Shown piece after piece: positions 31,600 through 45,212 of a stretch of 64,000 nucleotides of DNA. Position 1 is the stretch's first letter. Each line of letters begins with the position of its first letter. The position numbers and the translations under genes are program-made. Source of the stretch: Isoetes taiwanensis (taxonomy: Eukaryota > Streptophyta > Lycopodiopsida > Isoetales > Isoetaceae). The stretch lies in the NCBI GenBank assembly GCA_021234155.1, contig JAJEKV010000480.1, positions 113,669 through 177,668 of the forward strand, given 5' to 3'. Under the pieces are notes generated by a model. That model made no database searches. It was not told where the DNA came from and was given only the letters and a program-made list of their open reading frames with translations.

Positions 31600-33540
31600 T
31601 GGCAGAGCCAAAAGCTTTTGGCGTGGGTGTAATACCCGAAGCGCCGGTGGTACGGTAATATAAGTGTGGAGCAATGGATACTGCGCTTGCGGGGAGTTAT
31701 ATGACCCCCGGGAGCTAATGCGAGGTCCCGGATCAGGTAGGGAGGTCTTTGCGGCTCAGCGGGAGGATGTCCGGGGGTCTCGGGCATCCGGCGAATGGCA
31801 AGGCAAAGGATTTCTGAGGGGCTGCGGTAGGTTTGTTGAAATGGGGTGGCCCATCGTGGTAGGGGCCCCGGCGGTGATCATTAACGGGCTCTCGAGGGAG
31901 GGGCTCCCCGGGAGTGGATGGTTAGTAAGGTTGTTCCTGTTCATAAAGCTGGTAACGGATGGCCGTGAATTACGGATGATTATGGTAAGCTTCGGCTGTT
32001 TGCAAAGCTCGGGCAGGGTGGTGGAGAAGAAACTCACTAAGTGGGCGAGGAGGGGGTGCGGGCAATTGGCGGCGGGCTTTCGCCCATCTCACTCCACGAC
32101 CGACCATATCTTCACTTTGAGAGTGTTGATGGAGGCAAGCGGAATGCGCGGAGAGACTTGTATTGCCGCTTTGTAGATTTTTAAGGCGCATATGATACCG
32201 TCCCTGAGACATCTTTGTGGCGTAGGTTGCAAGAATTCGCGAGTTCCACAGAGTTGTAGAATGTGGTGCACCAACTTTATGATGGGATTTATCTTTCGCT
32301 TTGCCTTATGAAAATAAGTAGCTAGCACTATGGGAGTTAAGCGAGGGGCTGCCCGTTGTCTCCAACGCTCTTTGGGTTGCACATTGATAGCTTGGAGGCG
32401 TGGATGCAGCACCATGGGGAGCCGGGGTGCAATTATCCGATCGCGACCTCGTGAGCGGTTACTATATCACGGATGATGTAGGTTTGCTAGCCCACCGCCG
32501 GCGGTATCGGCGGCATTTGGATGCCCTCGGTGGGTTACGTGGGGCAATGGGAATGATGATGAACTTGCACAAAACTAAGCTTCTCGCGATCTGTCCTCGC
32601 AACACCCTATCCAGGAGTTATATTACAGGGGAGAGGAAGTGGAGATGGTCTGGAGCTTCAAGTATCGGGAATTGATTTCACTACTAACATCTTTGTGGGA
32701 TGAGTGTGTGGAGAGGAGAGCGAGGTTGGAAAGCTCTATATCTTGTTGCAAAACGCGTGTTGCGGATAGATCTCGTGGATTAGGCGAGGGACACACACTG
32801 TTTAGGGCTTTTGGTCGGCCGGTGCTGCTATATGGGGTGGAGGTTTGGGGCCCGGCGGTTAGCAAAACACGTGGGATGGTTTGGAAAGGATCGGCTTTCT
32901 TGACATATAGCTTGGGAGTGAAGGACAATCGCACGTGAGGATTTTGTTGTATGAGGCGAGGGGTTACGGCCTTTCTGGCGATACGCTATGTCGCGAGGCA
33001 TCTTACTTGCTTCCATAAGGTGGATGGGATGGATGAGCATCGCTTGCCTCCACGAGGCGGTGTTGTTAGCGAGGGGCCCCGGTACGGTTTGAAGAGGGTA
33101 TGGCACGAGCTTGTAAGGGATGGTTTATGAGGTGGTCTATGGATTACCAGCGGATGGTGGCTTGCGGCGATACAGTGCTTGAGAATGGGCAATTGGATCG
33201 CGGGCTATCTTTGCCACTACGTGGGATGCCTCTACTCTTGCAAAGCCCAAGCGAGAGCACTATCGCCTTTCCAGATTAATCCGGCCTTGAGCATGGACCC
33301 CATCGGTGCTTGAAAGCACACATCCGGTGAAAAAGCGGAGAGCTATTGCTGCCATAAGGGCCGGGTTCCCATTACCTCCGAAGGTGAAAGCAGTGTCATT
33401 TGGGGGTGAATGGCGGGCCGCGGGATCCCGGGGGGAGGAGAGGATATGTCAGTGTTGTGAGATGCACGTGATAGAGGATGAGCACCATGCCCTCCAACGG
33501 CCATGTCCGAGCAGTGCACACTGATCTTAGATGCTCTGAC
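31600..33540 (+). pseudogene. LINE reverse transcriptase and zinc-motif remnant
   Basis: Shifted frames contain AAGFRPSHSTTDHIFTLRVL (about 32070-32130), an FKAHMI/YDTVP-type block (about 32175-32205), a catalytic site reading TDDVGLLAH (about 32470-32495, where copy 1 has YADDVDLLAH) and NLHKTKLLAI. The C-terminal CQCCEMHVIEDEHHALQRPC zinc-binding motif lies at about 33450-33510. Copies 1 and 2 share this arrangement. Confidence 0.8.
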
Positions 33541-33846
33541 ACACCGCTACATCAGTTACTCGCATCACCTATGGTAGCACGACTGGGAGCTTACATCCTG
33601 CAGATTTCGGCCGTCAGACTTGCTCTTTGGGGGCATGGTATTTGAGAGCCTACTGTTAGGGTTTTTCCTCCCAAGTGGGGGTTTTTTCATCCCGGTAATA
33701 GGGATCTACTGTACAGTTACATTGTTTGTTTTTTGTGTTGGGGTTTTTGGCTTCTTGCCTGTTCTCTGCATGTACCGTCTCATAGGCCCCTGGCCTCCGT
33801 GGACGTTAAAATAAACTTCCTTCCTTCCTTCCTTCCTTCCTCTTGA

Positions 33847-36800
33847 GAGCATTGATTTTTTTTGGTAGAAGTTCAAGTCCACGTATCATATTCCAAACTA
33901 TAAGCTGCGTCATATACATTTTTCAAAACATACTAAGTGTGGAATTGGACCAGACCTAGGTTGAAATGATATTCGCAAGTATCTATTCGTCCTGTAAGAG
34001 GATGGACTGGATGGAGCAGGAAGTATTGATAAATACAATGGCAATCCCCACCGCAAAGGGACTGAGCTTGCGATATTCAATGAAGATCCCAGGTGGGCTT
34101 GATCTGAGCGCCAAAATAGGTTCAACGGTCTCTAATTAAATGTGACTTTAGTTGTTATGAGATCTTGGTATCATCATTTAAGGGCTAATATAAGGAGCCA
34201 GTAACACTTCGAGTGCTACACTCTCCTCCCCTCAAAGAAGAAAGATGCCATCCTCATCATTGAAATATGTCCAATCTCTTACATATAAGCAACTATCACA
34301 TGGCATTCAAGGTTTGATGGGATCACTTAAAGGACTTCCAAGTCAATCCCAAATTTGATTCCAAGAATTTGAGGCAAATTGAGAACCCGAAGATAATTTC
34401 TTGGTGCTCACACTTCGCCTGTGGCTAGGACGGCAACATGGGAAGGAGGCCGCCCTCCTATCCTCTTTTTTTGGTATTGCTGCAGATCCTCTTGCAGACC
34501 AGAGACTATGATCTTGGTTTGTCGGTGCGCCAGAAGATTTTCTTCTTCAAAGAAGTTGTTGATTTGATTCTGAAGCAGCTTCAAGGCGGTCTTGTGGATT
34601 CGGCATGTTAAGCCACTAACATGGCATTTTGCTCTCAATCTTTTTAAGAATGATGATTTATTAAGCAAATCACATCGAAAGGGCACAAAGTCTATAAGGT
34701 GGAGCAGAATTGAAGTTGAATTCATAAAAAGAGCAATTTTGGATTTGTTTGCCAGTCTTTTTAGTTGGATCTTCTATCCATTTGGTTTTTCCCCCTCCTC
34801 TTGCTCTTTCTTGCTTGCGGAAAGATCTAGAGATGTTTTCTTGAAAGGAGCAGAGTAAATTCTTGATCTTAAATTTACAGTTTTTAAACAGGATGTTGAA
34901 GTTTTTGAGATCGCTGAGCTAGGGATTTGATTGTGTCCAGGAAGACGCTTCCATATCAAGACCAGATATCATGAGCCAGAATTTAGGGAGAGTTCTGGTG
35001 GCTGGACTATGTATCTTAGCCTATACAGGTTGGCTGACTGGCGCATCCTCTCTGAGCATTGCAGAAGATTTTTCAGGTTACTCCACATCTATTTTTCTCT
35101 TCATTTCTATTTCTGCAAGAGGTTTTCTTAGAGCATTCAAGATTTGTTTGTAGCTTGTGGAAAGTGTATTCTGTTTAGTTGGAAAGATGTTAATATTGTA
35201 GTACTGGTTAGACAGAAGAAGGGGTTGAGAGAGGCTCATGTGTACTTTAGTTACAGACATATTCTGATCCAGATGGGATCCCTTGTACGTAAACTATATC
35301 TGATCTATGAGGGATCTTTGTATTGTATTGTAATTTTTCCTATCTGATCAATACAATAACTTCAGAACTACAGGTTTGGGCAAAAAGCGCCCCTCCAGAG
35401 CTGGTAAATCTAATCATGACATATCGCTGAGTAGGTTAGGCATGTAATCATGAAGAATATTGTCTATATTTCCATCTGGACTAGCTTCAGGTTCACGCAC
35501 TCCATCAAGCAAGATTAAGCAAAGAACTTCCAAATTAAGCGCCAAATTTTAGAGGGCGATGTTCAAATTTGTTTAATGCAATTCATTGCCAAAATCTGAG
35601 GACAAAATTCTGTTTTTCCTCTTATTTTGGCAAAATATTGGAACTGTCAGCAGTGAGAATATTGGAGAACCATGGTCCGATAAGAAGATTCGTGCAAACG
35701 GAAAAGATTTTGCACTTTTTCTCACTGTTTTCTTTTTTCTTAGAGCAAGGTTGGATAATTTCGAGTGGAAGTGCCTAAGAATTGCTTGTCTTACAAGAAT
35801 AGATTCAATCAGAACGAGGAAGTCAATGAGGATGCTCTCTGTAGTTCAGAGGCAATGAACATTGATATTTAGACACTTCTAAGACCAAAAAATGCCCTGA
35901 TTTTTGCTCAGCATCAGGGCTTACTCATTTTGCTTGTAAAGGCCATAAAGTCTTACTTGGATATTGTAACAATCTATATTTTTGAAAATTCTAATCAGGA
36001 TTTACAAGCAATGTACGATCAGTTGTATGGAGTTCATTGCAAAGTGTTAAATGATTGTAATTATGTTCATCACTGTAATAGTCACTTATCCACAAGAACT
36101 AATGTGCAGATGAATTAGAAGCTTCAAACCAGAAATTGCTTATGGAGGTGCATCCACTAAAGCATGAATGGAATAGAGTTTCAGAAGATAATGATAATCT
36201 TCAAAAGGGATTGGAGATGACACCTGAGGGAGAGGAAACTGAATTTGAAGGCTTTTAATGTCCTTGCCCTAGGTAGAGGCAGGCAGAAATGGGGATGGGC
36301 TCTTATATGGCTCTCCAGTAGTCCTCAAAACGAAGTTGCCTTCGCCATGTGGCAAACCTAGTTCCAAAATTGACACTCTCTTGTTGCAATCCCAATTTTC
36401 CATCTGCAATTGCATGACCAGGACACCTCTCCTTTCATAATGATTCTAGTTCTTACCATGTCTTCTTGTCCTGAGTTTGAATTTTCCTTGGATCTCCAAA
36501 GGGAATAGTTGCTGGATTCCACTTCTGGCTTAAGTGACATGGCAAAGCCTGAAAACTGGGACGAGAAGGTAACAGTGATGCGCCCTTATTTTATTTTGGC
36601 CTTACTTGTTTATCAGTCCTCTCAAAAGTTTTGGATTACGACTCATGTGTCGTAATGAAAGACAAAATATATGTCTAGTAGCTCTAACTAGAAGACAAAC
36701 AGATTTTTCTACCGAACAAACTTAGTTCTAAATTGGAAAATTTAGAAGTCCTCGAACACTTACTAGCCTTTGACGAGGATGAAATCGAGTTGTACGGAAG

Positions 36801-37247
36801 AATCCCCCTTTGTTGTCTCGGTTTGCCACTAAAGAAAGGCAAGGCTTGAAATCCGATAATGGGGATGCGCTCTAAGAAAGGAGTTGAGGATGGCAATAAA
36901 ATTCTCAATTAAAGATAGATAGTATTTTGACGGCATACTATATGGCAGGATCCCATAGGAATAGGCAACATTCCCAAGAATGCACAAAAATGGTCAGGAG
37001 CAGATATCCAGTCAAAACCTCTACCTCGATCTCACGACGTAACAAGAAGATTCACAAGTGAACATCTATCATATAGAGAGAGTGTTTTATAGATAGCTTG
37101 ATAGAGCCAAAGGTTATAAAAATACAAGCAAAAGCATGCCAAATTCCACAAGTTGCGCTTAGGGACGCCTCACATGTCACCGGCAAGTTTTTGCCGGACG
37201 TCAAGCTGTTCGAACGCTCACACTAACTTGGTAAACTGAATAGTGAC
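33847..37247. other. Unassigned stretch with possible gene fragments
   Basis: No family is recognised. Two pieces look exon-like. At 34971-35075 a frame starts MSQNLGRVLVAGLCILAYTG, resembling a secretory signal peptide, and runs into a donor-like sequence. At 36113-36258 a Glu-rich segment follows an acceptor-like TGTGCAG and ends in a stop, with a heptad-like leucine pattern suggesting a coiled coil. Nothing links them firmly. The rest shows no coding or RNA features. Confidence 0.25.
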
Positions 37248-37345
37248 AAGCCCGATTCGATTCGGTTCGGTTCGGTTCATTTCGGATCGGGGTCGAATTG
37301 GGTCGGCTCGGTTGCGGTGCGGCTCGGCTCGGCTCGGCTCGAAAT
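37248..37345. repeat. Pentanucleotide repeat (TTCGG)n / (CTCGG)n
   Basis: Runs of GGTTC and GGCTC units between about 37255 and 37342, about 260 bp beyond the 3' end of the flavodiiron coding sequence. The array is imperfect in the middle. Confidence 0.8.
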
Positions 37346-37605
37346 AAGTCATTTCCTTTGCTATATAATTCTCTTTGTCATCTAACATCTTGCACCAGGC
37401 CATAGGCTGGCTATGCAACATAGAGTAGGAAGGTGCAAGCCAACCTACATTTTCTTGCGTACAACTATGATCCTTGGTGAACTTAAACAGTAAAAATCAA
37501 AACACATAACTGAGTTTATTTCAGAAAAAAACATCTGAACAATCTTCCACAATTAAATCTCTTGTAAAATTATATTTGAATTAAAATTTGGTATGGCATC
37601 ATTCT

Positions 37606-40600
37606 TCAGTAGCGAGCTCCTGTTTTACGATGATGAACAGCCGTAAGTGTCTTACTATCCTGCAAACATATTATTAATGTCATGAGAATACCATAAGCTA
37701 AAAACACGCAGATGAGCTGTTTTGATTTGACATTGACCTGAAGCTCCCCATTGTTAACAGAGGCATACACTATCCAATGGTCTCCTGTCTCCATATGGCT
37801 TTGCACAGTACATTCCATCCAAGCTATCTGCACGCTTACTCAATTCAATTCAGTTCAATTTACCGGGGGAGAGAATATCTGGCAAAAACATCCCTACAAA
37901 ATTACCGCATCTAATAGTATTTTGCCACCATTAGCTGCCTCCTTAGTTGAAAGTTGCTCAAATCGAGGATCTCCTGGTTTGAATGGCTTCAAAAGTTGTT
38001 TGCTTATCTCAGATGTTTTCCCCTCTCCCAACACATTTAATACGAAATGACTTCCAGGCAACAGCAAACTTTCTATAGCACGCTCCTTTGCTACCTGCGA
38101 AAGAGTTGTAAATTTAAGCGGTAAGCTAAGGTGTCATGCGTTGTGTTGTTCAATTGCAATGTTGGCTTGATGCCACCAATATGTTATATCATTTTAAATA
38201 AGAAAGAACAATAAAAATGAAGTGTAAAGATTAGCTTGCTTGAATTACCGCAATAGTTAACCCCGGGGGCACAAAGCTTGCTTGGCTTACCCATGATGCC
38301 AGCATACCACTCTCTGCATCTCCATCTTTTGCTGACAAAACACAGAGTGAACCAACTACCCTTCCAACTGCCTTCAAACAAAATCACTATATAAGCGTAA
38401 AGTTGAATCATCCTGGGAAGCTACAAGAAAAAGCATGCCTGCTCAGTAGATGAGGCTGCAACGTATCCAGAAGAAACATTTGCCCTCTGCTTCCGCTTAG
38501 CACGTTTCACTGCCTGTGCCAGGTCTGTACCACTCTCTTCACATATTTGAAGAGTTGATTCCGTTGGCTGTAGGTACCAATTGAAAGTTTAAGAAACCCA
38601 TTTCCATGAACATTAAGATCTCATATAAATAATCCAACAGATGAATGTATCTGCACACTACATTGCCCCATTTTTTCATGGCATCTAATTTATTAGTATT
38701 GGACCAATGTAACTGCATATTAAGAAGTTTGCCAGGATCCAAATCATAACAATGAAGGAATTGCTATTTCCAGATGCATAGGGGAAAACCTATAGTCAAA
38801 AATATTGAAATCTCCAAGCATTAAAACAATGATTATTGTGCAAGTAGTGGTCGTAGCATATCTCAGAAAGAACCTGTTACAATGGTGTGTATATGTGTTA
38901 CAGAAGCCCCGGCATTGTAAATAAAATTTTTTAAAATACCTTGAACTTACAACGAATTGCTGGAAAAGCAAAACTGAATCCACCAAGTTTGAGCCTTTGC
39001 TCAAGCTCATCAATAGCTTCCCCACTCCATCCAAAAGAACCAAATACACCACATGGCTTTGATCTTGCTTCAGTATCCTTTAGGATAACTCCCAAAGCGT
39101 TCTACATAATAGGGACAGTAATAATCATGCAACGCTAATGAATTGCAATTCAGAGCATGTTTACATAGTTTATATTTCAAAAACAGCCAAATAATTAATG
39201 ATACTAGTTCTACCTAAATTACAAGGTATTCCTCTATATCATCCATAAAATGCAACCTACCATGATAATAACCTTGTTAGATATGAGTTGACATGGGAGA
39301 GCAATGTTCTTGCATGGTATTGATGATGTAGACGACAAAATAATGGCTCAGATATTGGCAAAGATGGATTTATATGTGGAACTGAAGTTGAAATGTTCTG
39401 GGTGTCCCTTGCAGAGAAAGATGATGTAAAGGCATTGCCAGAAATGTTTGCTCCAGCTTTGGTCTATGGCTGATCTTTCTAAGTTGCAATTGCCACATTC
39501 AATTCATACTAATACTGGGCAAGGAACAAGGCATGGGAGGAAACATTTTCGACCTTGGTGCATCTGTTACAATTTCAATTTGTGAAAAGCAAAGTTATGT
39601 AGAAGCACTTGTTGAAGCTCATGGTTCTTTCTAATACAGAATTGGGGATTGGTATTCATGAACAGAGATGCTCTTCTGTAATGGTACTCCATAATCTTTT
39701 GTCTTATATGCAGCTAGATGGTATAATTACCTGGATAGGGGTTGGCATATGCCCAGCAAGTGTTGGACTCCCAATAACAAAGCCACTACACCGCACAATT
39801 AAATTAACTATTTCTTCTGTGGTGCTGTGCTCGGTATTCACACTTTCAACTGCAACACCTCCTTTGGCTATGCCACGACTGGTAGCATGCCAGGATATGA
39901 GTTTGACAACAAAAAGAACACCACAAGACTTGAAAAACCATTATGCATTTGACATATGTGCCTGTGTATTTAATATGGATCTATCATAGTGAAATTTCAA
40001 TTTGGTTTCTGCTCATTTATTTCAGCATGGTTGCTATTTGCCGAAACGGTCTAACTAGTGGCCTTTCTGTTATGATGGAAATAAATGTCTACATCCTAGA
40101 AACTAATATTAACTGCTGTTGAAGGATTTGCAAGTTTACCTATTTACTAAGGACGCCAATAATGACATTCTCTTCGTAAAAACAAAGTCTAATGTACATC
40201 AAAAAGAAATCTAGATTCAACAGCGATGAGAAAATATGCTTCACTTATGCAGTTTTTATAATGCTGGTTGCAACAGCCATGGTTTCTTGTTAGCATGACA
40301 TTCTTATGACTCCAATTGATATTTCAGCCTTACCTTATTGCCTGGGCAAGAGCTGCTGTGTTCCCATAGGCAGATGCATAGACAACTGCTATGACGGCTT
40401 CTTCTGTTTGCTTAAGTCTATCAAATGTCCACTGTCATAAATGAAGAAGTTCGCTATTATCAAATTTTAACTGGCATGTCCTTTAAAGTGCCAAGACGTA
40501 GCACATAGAAAGAAACCTAACAAAGGTGCTGCATCAGAAGAACATGACATCCAAACCAAATCAAAAGGCAAATCCACAGAAGAAAGGTACAATCGACCCA

Positions 40601-43600
40601 CAACATATAACTTAAGTCCTGAACTACCAACCAAAAAGGAAACATATAACTTACACTGCGGTATTCCCGAACTATTTCTGTAATAGTGGACCGAACAATT
40701 GGCCCATGAATTGGACATAATGCAGACACCACCAGTGGACCCTCTGAAGGTACAGCCATGGATTGTTTGACAGGGAGGTTAAGCACACCCAAAATCGTTG
40801 AAAGTAGATATTTCACATCTGCCTAGATCAAAGTTAATACAAATACCAATTAGTTTCTGAAAGAATACACCTCATTACTATGTCAACATACACTGCAATC
40901 ATAATAGTAAGATGAGTCTAAAATGCCTTGTGTCGTTCTAAGAACTATGCATGCTTTCCTCACCATATATACTTTCTGAAAATTATAGACTGCCGTTAAA
41001 GAGGCTACCCTTTATGGTATGGTAGACTGCTGGACAGTGAAAATAGAGTGCTCCTTGGACTTGATGACAATTACTGGCACTTTCTTTCCTATCCAATATG
41101 CTTCGCACAGACCACCTCGATCTCAAGCTCATAGCAAGATCAAGGACCCCTTTGCTGAGGTCTGGGCTACCACTCAGTTGACCAGTCTATGGCATTCTTA
41201 CAACTGGTGCAGAAAGCATAAATAATTCGCAGATTACGACCATTTCGGAGTCCATCATTATTATCAGGTCATGGATCTGCATTGATACCTTGAGATGCCA
41301 TTCACATTCTATTATGATGGACAGGTTTATTATTATATCTGTTGTGAGGAGATTGTATCCAATCGATCAATTTCAAGAATAAAAATTGGGCTAAATTTGG
41401 GATCATTAAGGTGTATCTGGTCCATTCCTCCCAGCATTGAGTCCCTAGAACTCTATAGAATGTCCATACCTTGATTGGTGTATTTTGATTTCATAGGTGG
41501 GAAGTAGTATGCTGCAATATGTAAATTTTGGTATGCGTATCTATGAAGTTTGGACCGATCAATTAGCATGTGGTTCTTTAAATTCCTTCACTTTTGTTTG
41601 CTTAAAGTTTTATGTCCAGAAGTATAGAACCCATAAACTCTGATGTAAGAGATGTGTTAATGCTAAGCCATTCAGAACGATTGTTTGAGGATCCTTTTGC
41701 CAGCCAAAAGAAAGGACACATTTAACACATTCTGATCCGGGTCCTTGTACATTGTTCTTGTCTTTTATATTGACATAAACGTACCAGAATTTACTCCTAA
41801 TTACATTATCAGCAACTAATATTAGGAAACTACACCAGTAATGTAACATAATGAATCAATTAAGCACAGGATGAGAATACACCTTAACTACTTCAATGCC
41901 CGTCTTCCCTGCATAGGAAGGTCTTGAGAACTGTGTCACCACGGGCAACTTTTCAAGAGCGGAGTTGATCTGCCAACAAAATAAAGGTCAATCACCAAAA
42001 GCATAAAGTAGAGGATTTCGAATATAGAGAATAGATCGATTGCAGTGGGTAGCATAACTATGCATATTACTCTCCATTTAGGGAAGACTCGTCGACAACA
42101 TTTTGTCTCAATGATTTAAATATCTGCTTGGCAAAGCCGGAATATAGGTGATTTCTATACCTGAAATTACTGCTTTACAGCCTGTACTAAAAACCAGCAG
42201 CTACTGTCCAAATGTGAATTGAACAGGCTTTAATTGTAATTCTTTGCAATTAAACCTTGTTGATCTAAATGCATGACTCAACTGAATAATTAGCATTCGT
42301 CAAAAAAAATCACTGCATTATATTTATATGTTCGGGTGACATGTAGAAGGTTAGATCCAAGGGAGGAAGGGGGTATGGCACGGAGTTTGATGCATAAAAC
42401 TAACCTGTCGCGGTGCAGGTGCCATCATGCATTCAAAAAAAAACTTCCAGTCTTCGCCATATGCATCCCATCCTCCAAGATCAAAATTGTTTCCATCACA
42501 TACATGTGCACTAAACGTAAAGAAGTCCGTTAGGAACTATACTAAGTCATAGCAACTAAAGTTATGGATACATATAACTATGTAAACCTGAAAAGCTTGT
42601 GAGTAAAGAGAAGTTGGTTTGTGGGATCATATGTGCACATCCCGTCAGGCCACCTCGGCGTTGGTGTCAAAATGAATCTTAGTTTGTGACCTATCAAAAG
42701 GAACTATATAAACCCCCATGTTTGAAGGGGACCTCAAAAATGTGCCCCAGACTGGCGTATAGAGCAGAATTTACCATACAATGCAGTTTATTTCTAATGC
42801 TTCTGTCATAATGAGCTAAACTCCAAAAATTAGGAAAAAAAATTACCTCCACCAAGGTCGAGACAATCTCCAGCACGTATAGTGTTGATAGCAAATGCCC
42901 GCTTCAATAATGGTTCAGGAATTATTGATGTCAAAAGCTGAGCGGCTGGATTTGAGCAATATATCTGAAGGGGGCACACTGAAGATTCCATTTTTAGCAC
43001 GTTACATTGATAGAACTCATAATAGAAACACATGGCATTGTTTTTTGACAGCAATAAAAAGTCTATTACAGTTCTGCTAGATTGGTTAATCATATATTAT
43101 ATGAGTCTGCTTCCTCTGGCTGTAAAATAATGTCCGCCCGCCAACCAAGTAATACACTATAGGTTTGAACTATGCAATCCCAATCTAAATAGACATGAAG
43201 GCCTGTCGTTGTAATCGTGTCCTATGAAGAAGGTAGACAAATGTCTACATAAGTTGATCATTTGCATAGTGAAAAAATAATTAAGTAAAATTGCTTCTTT
43301 GCGCTCCCCCTCACTTAAAAGTTGAATAAGCTGGATTTTGAAGTTTGTACTTTAGTTAGACAAACTGTTCTGCCTACAGGATTCATTGTAATCCTTATCT
43401 ACATCACACTTAGTTATTTTCGGTTGGCTGCAAAATTACAGCATTTTTTATGTATTTCAGTGACCTGAACCTTCCATAGACTATATATGATATAGATCGC
43501 TGCTTTGTTCATCTATTAAAAGAGACCCGCTGGCCCAGTTTTTTATTACATGCATATTTAACCCACTTTATTCCAAGAACGTACTTCAATCAAGAAAATA

Positions 43601-45212
43601 CTATCAAAGTCCATCTCTTACTCAGAAACTGAATGTTTGCCTTCTGCCCTATAAATAACTGGGCCATAAACTCTGTGATATATAAATTGATCCTGAAAAG
43701 AGCTTCTAAATGCTTACCTGCATCCGGAATCGATTCTCCTAAAGCTATCAAGCTCTCAATCCGTTTTGGGCTCACATGACCTAAAATTAGATGCTTCAAG
43801 TCCTTCAATTCATTGTTCTGCTTTAATGTCTGAATATATGCAGTCTTAAATATGTGATCTGGAACATCTATCAATGCAGCTCCATTAGGGCCCCTGATGC
43901 GGTAAGAATTATCTGTGGTTCCTCTCTTTAGACCATATTCAACCTGCAAATTTGATTAAAAAACAACAATAGCCATCTCAAACCCTTCACTTTGAAAACC
44001 CTTCACTTGGAAAAGGAAAATGTCAATCTGGCTATGCATGTACATTAGACAATCAACGACTCTTATGGGTACACCTTTCACGTAGCTGCTACAATTATAT
44101 GCCCATTCTTCACATTTTGAATTAAGTTGCTCGCTTTCCTGAATCTAAGACATGTTGGACAAGATGTTCATTTCTCCAACTTCTTTTAACCAAATAATGC
44201 CAAACTTTGTAGGACATGACTTCATACTGACAATGATGAAGATATTTGAGAGCTGGCCCCAAAAATTAACATCCAGAAGACGCCAAACACCTACCAAACA
44301 TGCTATTTTAAAGCCTCACGATTATTATTCGACTTAACTGCTCAATGTTCTTTGTAGAATAGGCTTTATTACAAAGGATGATTATATTCTATTACTCCAA
44401 GAAATAATACTTCAGACCGTACAAGTAGTTTTGGAACTCACGTCCATTTTCGGGAGACCTTAACGTAAAATATGCAAATGCCTACACTGTACAATACATT
44501 GTATGCATCTGCTTGTTAGTCAATACCTCAAATTTCAATCGGTCAGTGCTGCAGCCTCTGAAGCTACAAGTGTCACTAGTTAGCTCAACCACTCGGATAT
44601 CAATGACCTGAAAATTTTTACCACTGTTTGAATAAATCACGTGTTATAACTGTAGATAATTCTGGCACTTACTGGACTTTCTAACATCGGACCAGGTGAG
44701 CTCAGCGATGGTGATGATAAATTCTTCGTTGAGGCATGAACAACTGCCACATGGAAATCCTTTTTGGGGTTATGCAAAGAGATCTTGATCCTCTGCACGA
44801 ATATGTACAAAGAAATTTGTTAGAAAAGCCAAGAAAAACATACATAGTGTGATGATACACAACCCGCTGATTTTCTTTTCTGATTTTTAAATTTCTTCAC
44901 TTTTGCAAATTTCAAAATGATCAAAAACGCATTCGAGCCACCTGAAACTCTTTGCATTACAGAAACATTGCAATTGGCCCTATAATGGTGATATTGGATC
45001 CTAACAATGTTAGGCATTACCTCAAATTTCGACGACCAGCTAGTATTGAGCATTAAACCCTCTGCACAAGAATTCATGAGCCAAGAAGCACAACATGAGC
45101 TCGGAAACCTTTGGCACCCAATTGAGCGCGGGATATGAAGGTGGGGAGTGCTCATTTTCGGACTAAACGAGTGGAATGGCCGGAGAAGAGCTTCTATCAG
45201 ATAGTGTGCCAT
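37606..45212 (-). CDS. Chloroplast flavodiiron protein, FLVA-type (17 exons)
   Basis: Coding exons on the minus strand: 45021-45212, 44673-44792, 44527-44607, 43718-43943, 42847-42978, 42588-42690, 42405-42510, 41883-41969, 40655-40822, 40334-40431, 39731-39878, 38940-39101, 38439-38567, 38249-38371, 37906-38094, 37738-37827, 37606-37659. All phases agree and no stop interrupts, giving 735 residues (716 if the ATG at 45155 is used). Domains in order: Ser-rich transit-like leader; metallo-beta-lactamase-like diiron domain (VEYGLKRGTTDNSY, LILGHVSPKR, CSNPAAQ, TPTPRWPDGMCTYDP, CPIHGP); flavodoxin (VVYASAYGNTAALAQAI); flavin reductase. The first iron site reads H-x-S-x-K instead of H-x-E-x-D, as in the Flv1/FLVA branch. 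Such proteins act with FLVB to pass photosystem I electrons to O2 as water. Assignment to FLVA rather than FLVB is inferred. Confidence 0.92.
38432..38438 (-). other. GC-AG intron donor in the flavodiiron gene
   Basis: Exon 13 ends ...GAGCAG and the intron starts GCATGC instead of GT. The acceptor at 38372-38373 is a normal AG. Exons on both sides keep phase 0 and the protein continues sensibly (SSTEQ then AVGRVVGS). GC-AG introns are a known minor class. All other introns of the gene start with GT. Confidence 0.8.

Larger units (their letters stand above)
30620..33839 (+). mobile_element. LINE copy 2, long but decayed
   Basis: Sequence of the same family as LINE copy 1, with endonuclease, reverse transcriptase and C-terminal zinc-motif remnants. 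It ends in a (CTTC)n tail and is flanked by the candidate 7-bp duplication CTCTTGA (30613-30619 and 33840-33846). It is G+C-rich against an A+T-rich background. Many single-base shifts leave no long open frame. Confidence 0.88.

Noticed and set aside
39260-39720. Coding-like stretch inside an intron of the flavodiiron gene
   Set aside because: Frames are short and shifted and no family was recognised; exon phases on either side join correctly without it.
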